This document shows, piece by piece, positions 56,434 to 64,000 of a stretch of DNA of 64,000 nucleotides. Where the stretch lies: contig JAHLAX010000032.1 of assembly GCA_020625875.1 (NCBI GenBank), positions 1-64,000 on the forward strand. The letters are read 5' to 3'. The DNA is from a bacterium (GTDB lineage: Bacteria > Bacillota > Clostridia > Oscillospirales > Acutalibacteraceae). The translations under genes were made by a program, and so were the position numbers. Every line of letters begins with the position of its first letter. Position 1 is the first letter of the stretch. The notes under the pieces were generated by a model, which was not told the origin of the DNA, did not search any database, and worked only from the letters and a program-made list of their open reading frames with translations.

Positions 56434-58950
56434 ATGAAAACTACCAGACTATTCAGCGTAATACTCGCGGCGTTAATGCTTATATCGGTATTTCCGCTAA
56501 GCGCGGGCGCTTACTCAAAGGAGCAGGCGACGCTCACATTCACAAGCGACGGTATTACCGAGACCGTTTCGGGCTCTGGATATACTATAGACGGAACGTC
56601 GCTGACAATCACCTCGGACGGAACGTACAGAATAACGGGCTCCTGTACCGAGGGTAAATTAGAGGTCGCTAAGAGCCTGTCAAATGTTACTCTTATTCTT
56701 GACAATCTCACACTTTCGAACTCAGACACAGCCCCGATAATTGTCAAGAAAAGCTCATCCGTACTGATGAAGCTTGTTGGCACAAGTACAATCACCAACA
56801 ACGAGGAAGCCTCAAAAGAAACTACAGACCCCGATAATTTTGAGGGCGCGGCGATAAAGGTCAAGTCGGGCTCGGCGCTCACTATATTCGGCGACGGAAC
56901 TCTGAACGCTGTCGGCAACGCAAAGAACGCTATTAAGGGCGGAGCGGAAAGCTCGCTGAAGGTTGACGGCGGAACGATTAAGGCGACAGCCATAAACAAC
57001 GGTATCGGCTTTGACGGAAGTATTGTTATAAACGCGGGCTCTTTTGATGTGACCGCGGGCAACGATGGTATCAAATCCGAGCCAGACGAGGGCGACACAG
57101 CCTCAGCGGGCACAGTCACAATCAACGGAGGCACTTTTAACATAAACTCTCAGGGTGACGGTATTGTCGCGGCTGAAAAGCTCACGATTAACAACGGCGA
57201 ATTTACTATTAAGACGCTTAACGGATATAACAGCTCATCCTTCAATAAAGACACTATGAGCTGCAAGGGCTTAAAGGCTTCGAGCAACAATGTCGCCGAC
57301 GCCGATAATCCTACAACGTCAATTGAGATTACAGGCGGTAGTTTCAACCTCAACACAGCTGATGACGCGATTCATTCAGACGGTTATGTAACAATAACAG
57401 GCGGCACTTTCAATATATACACAGGCGATGACGGCGTACACGCCGATGTGACGCTCACTCTCGGCACAGAGAACGGCTACGAGCGCGATCCCGAAATTAC
57501 AATCAACTCAAGCTACGAGGGCTTGGAGGGAGCTGTTGTTAATATCTATTCGGGCAAGTATTATGTGATTGCTTCCGATGACGGAATCAACGCCGCGGGC
57601 GGAAGCTCAAATGGCTCAGATCCCGCTCAAGGCGGCAACGACAGCTTTACACCTCCTCAGGGCGGTCAGGGAGGTCCTGGACAAGGCGGACCTGGTCAAG
57701 GCGGTCCGGGTCAGGGCGGCTTTAATCCCGGTGGACAGCAAAGCTCGGGTAACAGCAACTATTCAATTAACGTCTACGGCGGCAGCATTTATGTCAATTG
57801 TTTAGGCGATGGACTCGACTCAAACGGCGATTTAAACCTGCTAGGCGGAGATATAACCGTACTCTCAATGCAGAGCGGCGGCGATAACTCGCCTCTTGAC
57901 GCAGACGGAACAGTTACAATAAACGGCGCGACGGTATTCGCCGCGGGCTCCCGAGGAATGGGTGTTAATCTTTCGGCTTCAAGCCAGAGCGCTTATACAA
58001 GTTCAAGCTCCTACAACGCTAATACAGTGGTTAATGCCACAAGCTCGGGTACAGTTCTCAGAAGCGAAAAGCTCGTCAGAAATATCAATTATCTGCTTTA
58101 CTCAGAGCCGAACCTCGGCAACTGCTCGGTTTCAACATCATCGAGCGTAAACAGCTGCAAGTCAAACGCCTTTGCCCACAATTGGGATAACGGCACAACC
58201 GAAAACGGCGTGATTACCTATACCTGTTCTGACTGCAACAAGACAGAGCGCAAGTCAGTCGCGAACTCAGCAACCATAACAGAGTATGTTGAGGAGGAAG
58301 CGGCGACAAGCGAGACAACCTCCGCAACATCTGAAAGCGAGGCGACAAGCGAGACAAACGCCGCCACATCCGAAAGCGCGGCTTCAAGTGAAACGACTCA
58401 GACAACAGAACAAACCGAAGGCAATCAGACAACAATAAAACTCTCGGCGGCAAAGAAAACTATTTATGTTAACGCTTCCACAACAGTTAAGGCGACTGTT
58501 ACAAATAAGAAAGGCGCTACGACTTTTACTTCGAGCGACAATAGCGTCGCCGCGGTGAATTCAAAAGGTAAGGTAACAGCCAAGAAAGCGGGCACTGTCA
58601 CTATAAAGGCAACAAACAACGGCAAGACCGCTTCTGTTAAGATAAAGGTTGTAAAGAAAGCTAACACGATAACTGTAAAAGGCAGAACCATAACAGCCAA
58701 AGCAAAGCAGAAAACCGCGTTTAACGCCTCGAAGATTCTCACGGTAAAAAAGGCTCAGGGCACGGTGGTTTATAAGAAACTGTCGGGTAATTCAAAGATA
58801 AGTATAAACGCAAAGACAGGCAAACTGACTGTTAAGAAAGGGCTTAAAAAGGGCAAAACCTACTCAGTAAAGATTAGAGTAACCGCCAAAGGAACTAAGG
58901 CCTACAAGTCCAAATCAAAAACAGTAACAGTAAAGATAAAGGTTAAGTAA
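56434..58950 (+). CDS. Secreted DUF4353-like carbohydrate-binding/beta-helix protein with Gly-rich linker, Ig-like and Lys-rich C-terminal domains
   Basis: Signal peptide; repeats GGTFNINSQGDGI, GGSFNLNTADDAIHSDG, GGTFNIYTGDDGVHAD; RBS GGAGG. Confidence 0.85.
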   Translation: MKTTRLFSVILAALMLISVFPLSAGAYSKEQATLTFTSDGITETVSGSGYTIDGTSLTITSDGTYRITGSCTEGKLEVAKSLSNVTLILDNLTLSNSDTAPIIVKKSSSVLMKLVGTSTITNNEEASKETTDPDNFEGAAIKVKSGSALTIFGDGTLNAVGNAKNAIKGGAESSLKVDGGTIKATAINNGIGFDGSIVINAGSFDVTAGNDGIKSEPDEGDTASAGTVTINGGTFNINSQGDGIVAAEKLTINNGEFTIKTLNGYNSSSFNKDTMSCKGLKASSNNVADADNPTTSIEITGGSFNLNTADDAIHSDGYVTITGGTFNIYTGDDGVHADVTLTLGTENGYERDPEITINSSYEGLEGAVVNIYSGKYYVIASDDGINAAGGSSNGSDPAQGGNDSFTPPQGGQGGPGQGGPGQGGPGQGGFNPGGQQSSGNSNYSINVYGGSIYVNCLGDGLDSNGDLNLLGGDITVLSMQSGGDNSPLDADGTVTINGATVFAAGSRGMGVNLSASSQSAYTSSSSYNANTVVNATSSGTVLRSEKLVRNINYLLYSEPNLGNCSVSTSSSVNSCKSNAFAHNWDNGTTENGVITYTCSDCNKTERKSVANSATITEYVEEEAATSETTSATSESEATSETNAATSESAASSETTQTTEQTEGNQTTIKLSAAKKTIYVNASTTVKATVTNKKGATTFTSSDNSVAAVNSKGKVTAKKAGTVTIKATNNGKTASVKIKVVKKANTITVKGRTITAKAKQKTAFNASKILTVKKAQGTVVYKKLSGNSKISINAKTGKLTVKKGLKKGKTYSVKIRVTAKGTKAYKSKSKTVTVKIKVK

Positions 58951-58983
58951 TTGTCTAACTGACATTTGCATACACACTCCAAC

Positions 58984-59017
58984 AATCGGCATCCGCGCAC
59001 ATCGGGTGCCGATTTTT
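58984..59017 (+). terminator. Rho-independent terminator
   Basis: AATCGGCATCCG / CGGGTGCCGATT then TTT. Confidence 0.75.
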
Positions 59018-59126
59018 GTATATATGATTTTTACTTGTTTGTTTATAGTTTGTTAGGACGAACATATACGGGGGATAGGGGTTTTTCGAGAGGAACGCAC
59101 GCGTTTGACGTGGAAAATTAAAAAAA

Positions 59127-59159
59127 TTCAATAAAACTTCAATAAAACTTTTGTAGAAT
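59127..59159 (+). promoter_or_regulatory. Promoter P3: TTCAATA-AAAC-TTCAATA-N9-TAGAAT
   Basis: Same geometry as P1. Confidence 0.8.
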
Positions 59160-59192
59160 ACTTCCGTAATTAAATAAGGAGGCGTGTGAACA

Positions 59193-60863
59193 ATGTATTT
59201 AGTTAAAAACGCGTTTAAAAGCATAACGCGCAACAAGCTCAGAAATATACTTATCGGGATTATTGTTCTGATAATTTCGGTATCGGCTTGTGTAGCTCTT
59301 TCAATCCAACAGGCTGCCGAGGTGGCTAAGGAGGACACTCTGAGCAACCTTAAGGTTACCGCTCAGATTTCGTTTGACAGAAAAAAAGCGATGAATGAAA
59401 TGATGAATAACAAAGACTCGGATTCTGACGATGACGACAGCTCCCAAAGGAGCTTTGACCGCGGAAAATTCGATTTTAATGTGCTTCAGGGCTCGTCGCT
59501 TACTCTTGATGATTATATGAAATATACCAAAGCGCTCACAAAGGACGACGGTTACTATTATTCGGGCGCGGTTTCGCTCGACGCCACGGGTGATTTGTTG
59601 CCCTACGGTACAAGCGAGGACGATGAAAGCGATTCCTCCAGCGAAAAAACAGCCGACAATTCCCCGAGCGGCAATATGCCCGCTCAGCCGCCTCAGAGGG
59701 GCGGCGATAACAGCAGCGGCGGAGGCTTTGGCGGAATGCCTTTCCAGGTTAACCAGGGTGATTTTTCAATCACTGGCTATTCCTCGAGCGACGCTATGCT
59801 CTCTATGTTCGGTGAGGACGGCAGTTATAAGATAACCGACGGCAGTATGTTTGATTTTTCGTCCGATGATTATGAGTGCGTTATATCAAACGAGCTCGCG
59901 ACTTATAACAATCTCAAGGTGGGCGACACGATAAAGCTCGCTAACCCCAAATGCGAAAGCGAAACCTACAAACTGAAGATTGTGGGCATATACACGGATT
60001 CGGATTCATCATCCGAAGAAAACAACCGCTTCAGGATGAACGACCCCGCTAATAATATCTATATGAACTACAACGCTTTTTCAAAGCTCATAAAAGCTTC
60101 TGAAAAGGCGGACAACACAACTACCGACAACGACGGCAACAAGACCTCGGCGGCACTCAAGGAAAACCTCGCGTTCACATACACATTCGCGAACACCGAC
60201 AATTACGAGAAATTCTCCGAGAAGGTTTATGACCTTGGGCTCAGCGATGATTACAAGGTCAGCTCAAGCGATTTGCAGGCGTACGAAAACAGCCTCACTC
60301 CGCTCAACACTCTCAGCAGTACGGCGATGTGGTTCTTCTTTATTGTGCTCGGTGTAGGCGGAATAATATTAGTTACGCTCAATATATTCAACCTCAGAGA
60401 ACGCAAATACGAGGTCGGTGTACTGACGGCAATCGGAATGAAGAAGGCTAAGGTTGCCCTGCAGTTTGTAACGGAGATTTTTATAGTTACATTTATAGCG
60501 CTGATTATCGGTACGAGCATAGGCTCTGCGGTATCTGTGCCCGTCACCAATACCCTGCTCGCCAATCAAATCAGCAGCAGTCAGTCGAGCGACAGCAAAA
60601 TAAAAGAGAACTTCGGCTTTAACCCCGACAACGGCGGACCTTCGAGCGATAACGGCGGCGCTCCTCAGATGAAGGGCTTTAAAGACTTTAGCAAGAGCTC
60701 AAAAGCGGCTAAGTATGTTGACAGCGTATCAAGCGCGACAAATCTATTTGTTATTTTAGAGCTTGTATTGGTAGGTCTGTTCCTGACGATAGTGGCGAGC
60801 CTCGCGGCGCTTGTTAGCATAATGAGGTATGAACCGCTTAAGATTCTTTCGAACAGGTCGTAA
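59193..60863 (+). CDS. MacB/FtsX-like ABC transporter permease
   Basis: N-terminal TM, large extracytoplasmic domain, three C-terminal TMs with FNLRERKYEVGVLTAIGMKKAKVALQFVTE. Confidence 0.92.
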   Translation: MYLVKNAFKSITRNKLRNILIGIIVLIISVSACVALSIQQAAEVAKEDTLSNLKVTAQISFDRKKAMNEMMNNKDSDSDDDDSSQRSFDRGKFDFNVLQGSSLTLDDYMKYTKALTKDDGYYYSGAVSLDATGDLLPYGTSEDDESDSSSEKTADNSPSGNMPAQPPQRGGDNSSGGGFGGMPFQVNQGDFSITGYSSSDAMLSMFGEDGSYKITDGSMFDFSSDDYECVISNELATYNNLKVGDTIKLANPKCESETYKLKIVGIYTDSDSSSEENNRFRMNDPANNIYMNYNAFSKLIKASEKADNTTTDNDGNKTSAALKENLAFTYTFANTDNYEKFSEKVYDLGLSDDYKVSSSDLQAYENSLTPLNTLSSTAMWFFFIVLGVGGIILVTLNIFNLRERKYEVGVLTAIGMKKAKVALQFVTEIFIVTFIALIIGTSIGSAVSVPVTNTLLANQISSSQSSDSKIKENFGFNPDNGGPSSDNGGAPQMKGFKDFSKSSKAAKYVDSVSSATNLFVILELVLVGLFLTIVASLAALVSIMRYEPLKILSNRS

Positions 60864-60876
60864 AGGAGGTGCTGTT

Positions 60877-61536
60877 ATGAGTAAGCTAAAATTAAACAAC
60901 GTTTCTTACAGATATGAAAAAAGCTCGACAAACGTTCTTGATAATATATGTATGGACTTTGAGGCGGGCAAGATATACACAATTGTCGGAAAATCAGGCG
61001 CTGGCAAGACTACGCTTCTTTCTGTTCTTTCAAGTCTTGCCAGACCTACAGGCGGCGAAATCCTGCTTGACGACAAGGATGTTTCAAAAATTGACCGCTA
61101 TAAGTTCAGAAGCAAATATGTCGGGGTAATCTTTCAGAATTTTAATCTTCTGACGCACCTGACAGCGCTCGAAAACGTGGAGCTCTCTATGGATATTTCG
61201 GGCAAAAAGTTCGACAGACCTAAAAAGGAGATCGCGCTTGAATTACTCGGCAAGGTTGGACTTAACGCCGACGAGGCAAAGCGCAGAGTGTTAAAGCTTT
61301 CGGGCGGTCAGCAGCAGAGAGTGGCAATCGCCAGAGCTCTGTCATATGACCCCGATATAATCCTCGCGGATGAGCCGACAGGCAACCTTGACGGCGAAAC
61401 ACAGAACGAGATTATAAGCATTTTCAGAATGCTCGCGGATGAGGGCAAATGCGTTATTATAGTGACGCACTCACCTGATGTAGCCGCGGCAAGCGACGTT
61501 AAATATGAGCTGAAAAACGGAAAAAAGAAAACCTGA
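60877..61536 (+). CDS. MacB/LolD-like ABC transporter ATPase
   Basis: GKSGAGKTTLLSVLSSL, LSGGQQQRVAIARAL, ADEPTGNLD; RBS AAGGAGGT; track start 60829 too early. Confidence 0.97.
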   Translation: MSKLKLNNVSYRYEKSSTNVLDNICMDFEAGKIYTIVGKSGAGKTTLLSVLSSLARPTGGEILLDDKDVSKIDRYKFRSKYVGVIFQNFNLLTHLTALENVELSMDISGKKFDRPKKEIALELLGKVGLNADEAKRRVLKLSGGQQQRVAIARALSYDPDIILADEPTGNLDGETQNEIISIFRMLADEGKCVIIVTHSPDVAAASDVKYELKNGKKKT

Positions 61537-61552
61537 TAATATCATCAAAATG

Positions 61553-61577
61553 GCGCTCGTTTTACGGGCGCTTTTTT
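61553..61577 (+). terminator. Rho-independent terminator
   Basis: GCGCTCG-TTTTA-CGGGCGC then TTTTTT. Confidence 0.7.
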
Positions 61578-61631
61578 GCGTTTGTGAAGCTTTTGTGATG
61601 GGTTATTGAAACTTCTGATTCTTTAGGATTT

Positions 61632-61664
61632 TTCAATGTTTCTTCAATACTTCTGCATTATTAT
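61632..61664 (+). promoter_or_regulatory. Promoter P4: TTCAATG-TTTC-TTCAATA-N9-TATTAT
   Basis: Same geometry as P1. Confidence 0.75.
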
Positions 61665-61696
61665 ACAGACAACATAAGAACACGGAGGTGCTTTAA

Positions 61697-62410
61697 ATGA
61701 ATAACACGACAGTAGTAATTAACCCGATTGCGGTAATGAAACGCTACGAGATAAAATATATAATCGCAAAAGAACAGGAGGACTTCCTCAAAGAGAAGTT
61801 AAAAGGTCATTTGTATGTTGACGAATTCGGCAAGACCTCAATCGCCTCGCTCTACTACGATACACCCGACTATAGGTTTATAAGACTGTCCAACGATAAG
61901 CCGATGTTCAAGGAAAAGCTCAGGCTTCGCTCCTATGGTTTGGCGAACGACCAATCGCCGGTGTTCCTCGAGCTAAAGCGCAAGGCGTACGGGGTGGTCT
62001 ACAAAAGACGAATCAAGAGCACAATCCCCGAGATTGAAGACTATCTGGAAGGCGAAACAGACAGCCTAGGCGAAGGTCAGATAAATATGGAGTTGAGTTA
62101 TTTTATATCTCAGAACGAGCTGGTTCCCGCTTGTCTGATAATCTATGACCGAACAGCCTACTACGAGCCGAACGGTGACCTGAGGCTCACAATTGACAAC
62201 AACCCTCGATTTCGTATGGACGACCTCGATTTGAGAGTTTCAATGGACGGCGAACCGCTTTTGCCCGAGGGTTACTCAATACTCGAAGTAAAGGTTCAGG
62301 GCGCGATGCCCTTGTGGCTGGCGAGAATCCTTGATGAGGGGAGAATATATAAAACCAGCTTTTCAAAATACGGAGAAGCATACAAAAGATTGTTGGTAAA
62401 CAGGAGGTAG
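61697..62410 (+). CDS. VTC-domain (polyphosphate polymerase-like) protein
   Basis: RYEIKYII, SLYYDTPDYRFI, KEKLRLRSYG, FLELKRK, YKRRIK, ILEVKVQGAMPLWL, FSKYGEAYKR. Confidence 0.9.
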   Translation: MNNTTVVINPIAVMKRYEIKYIIAKEQEDFLKEKLKGHLYVDEFGKTSIASLYYDTPDYRFIRLSNDKPMFKEKLRLRSYGLANDQSPVFLELKRKAYGVVYKRRIKSTIPEIEDYLEGETDSLGEGQINMELSYFISQNELVPACLIIYDRTAYYEPNGDLRLTIDNNPRFRMDDLDLRVSMDGEPLLPEGYSILEVKVQGAMPLWLARILDEGRIYKTSFSKYGEAYKRLLVNRR

Positions 62411-62414
62411 AACA

Positions 62415-63101
62415 ATGGATATTAACACGATTTTCAACACTATATACACTTCATCCGTGACAGCGGAGCAGTTCTTCACAATGGCGGGATTTTCGCTTCT
62501 GTTCGGAATACTTTACGCGTTTGTGATTTCATTCAGAATCCGCTCGACAAAGCGATTCTTTACGGTGACGGCGCTCATACCTTTTGTTGTCGCGGCGGTA
62601 ATCACATTCGTAAACGGCAACATCGGAGCGGGTGTCGCGATCGGCGGAGCATTCAGTTTGATTCGCTTTCGCTCGGCTCAGGGCAGCGCGGATGAAATCG
62701 CCTCAATTTTCATAGCGATGGGCTCGGGCATAGCCTTTGGTATGGGATATATAGCCTACGGCGTATTGATTCTCGTGTGCCTGTCGCTGCTGTTCATAGC
62801 TTTTTCGGCGTTACCGATTTTTGAGCACAAGCGGTTTACTCAGGAAAACCTGCTCAGGGTGACAATCCCAGAGTCACTGGAATATCAGGACGTGTTCGAC
62901 GATGTTTTCAACAAGTATCTTTCAACCTGTGAAAACGTCGGAATAAAGACAACGGCTATGGGCTCAATGTTCAGACTCTCATACAAAATCAGAATGAAGG
63001 ACCAATCGCTCCAAAAAGAATTCGTAGACGAGCTCAGAACCAAGAACGGCAATCTGGAGATAGCAATCCTGCCGTTCGTTGAAACAGAAAACCAGTTATA
63101 G
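62415..63101 (+). CDS. DUF4956 membrane protein
   Basis: Four-TM N-terminal region with GAGVAIGGAFSLIRFRSAQGSADEIASIFIAMGSGIAFGMGY. Confidence 0.9.
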   Translation: MDINTIFNTIYTSSVTAEQFFTMAGFSLLFGILYAFVISFRIRSTKRFFTVTALIPFVVAAVITFVNGNIGAGVAIGGAFSLIRFRSAQGSADEIASIFIAMGSGIAFGMGYIAYGVLILVCLSLLFIAFSALPIFEHKRFTQENLLRVTIPESLEYQDVFDDVFNKYLSTCENVGIKTTAMGSMFRLSYKIRMKDQSLQKEFVDELRTKNGNLEIAILPFVETENQL

Positions 63102-63113
63102 GAGGTAATCAAA

Positions 63114-64000
63114 ATGAAAAAGAGATTTTTGGCGATAATCGCGGCGGCGCTGATAGCTGTAACAGCCGCTTCGTGTTCAACACAAAATACAGAATCAACC
63201 GAGGAGACAACCACATCCGCCGTGCAGACTACGGCGGTCAAGACGACAGCCAAAACAACCGAGAGCGCTGACAGCTCAACCAAGGACGATTTAAAAGCGA
63301 ACAGCCTCAGCGGAACGCTGACGAAAGACATCGTGTTCACTGAGCGTGACCTCGAGCAGACAGCCGATTTGACAAACGCGAAAAAATACACCGTAAAAGA
63401 CGGCGAAGACATTAGTATAACCGCCGAGGGCGTTTATGTTCTCAGCGGCGAGGCGGAGAATGTCACTATAACCGTGGACGCGGAGGACGAAGCCAAGGTT
63501 CAGCTTGTGCTCGACGGCGTGAGTATCAATAACTCAGACGCTCCCGCGATTTATGTCAAAAGCGCCGACAAGGTTTTTGTAACAACAGCTTCAGGAAAAG
63601 TAAGCAGCCTTTCGGTTACGGGCAGCTTTACCTCTGACGGCGACACAAACACAGACGCGGTAATCTTCTCAAAGGATGACCTTGTGCTCAACGGCAAGGG
63701 AACGCTTAAAATATCCTCTACCGCCAACGGTATAACAAGCAAGGACGACCTTAAAGTCACGGGCGGTACGATTAACATAACCTCAACCGCTGACGCTGTT
63801 GAAGCGAATGATTCAATAGCGATCGCTGACGGTAAGATTACTATAAACTCACAAAAGGACGGATTGCATTCTGAAAACGAAGACGACAACTCGCTCGGCT
63901 ATATCTATATCTGCGGCGGTACTCTCAACATCAACGCCTCCGCGGACGGAGTTCAGGGTACAACCACAACTCAGATTGACGGCGGTACGCTCAATATCAC
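63114..64000 (+). CDS. Secreted DUF4353-like lipoprotein (5' part; runs off the window)
   Basis: RBS GGAGG; MKKRFLAIIAAALIAVTAASCSTQNTES… lipobox; GVYVLSGEAENVTITVDAED…LVLDGVSINNSDAPAIYVKSAD. Confidence 0.85.
   Translation, partial: MKKRFLAIIAAALIAVTAASCSTQNTESTEETTTSAVQTTAVKTTAKTTESADSSTKDDLKANSLSGTLTKDIVFTERDLEQTADLTNAKKYTVKDGEDISITAEGVYVLSGEAENVTITVDAEDEAKVQLVLDGVSINNSDAPAIYVKSADKVFVTTASGKVSSLSVTGSFTSDGDTNTDAVIFSKDDLVLNGKGTLKISSTANGITSKDDLKVTGGTINITSTADAVEANDSIAIADGKITINSQKDGLHSENEDDNSLGYIYICGGTLNINASADGVQGTTTTQIDGGTLNI

Noticed and set aside
1-64000. rRNA or tRNA genes
   Set aside because: No recognisable tRNA cloverleaf or rRNA signature seen by eye; a tRNAscan/Infernal run would be needed to exclude them completely.

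Overview
A 64 kb chromosomal window with coding style and gene content typical of a gut Oscillospiraceae/Ruminococcus-like Firmicute. This is judged from protein families and a dockerin-bearing esterase, not from a database search. Most of it is ordinary chromosome: a pgk-tpiA-gpmI glycolytic block, ldh, ilvD, cysS, pgsA, rimO-recX-recA, prmC, a DUF1385 protein, a two-component system and trmB. Mixed in are secreted or surface proteins (BspA-like LRR, Ig-like, FN3/L,D-transpeptidase, GH24 lysozyme, choice-of-anchor A). The most interesting segment is ~52.7-64 kb. It holds three secreted repeat/beta-helix (DUF4353-like) proteins, an OmpR-type two-component system, a MacB-like ABC exporter, a VTC (polyphosphate-polymerase-like) protein and a DUF4956 membrane protein. 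Five transcription units there share a promoter architecture of 7-bp direct repeats (TTCAATA-N4-TTCAATA) exactly 9 nt upstream of a TANNAT -10 box with no -35 box. This suggests a self-contained regulon driven by the locus's own response regulator. Other notable items are a c-di-GMP-I riboswitch in front of a choice-of-anchor A adhesin, an SH3b domain apparently inserted inside a GH24 lysozyme, an N-terminal dockerin/CBM/esterase, a toxin-antitoxin cassette flanked by iterated TTACRCCA repeats, a DUF2975/HTH promoter bracketed by two operator-like sites, heptad-periodic repeats at or near gene ends, and several dispersed palindromic repeat families. No rRNA, tRNA, CRISPR array or intact prophage was recognised.
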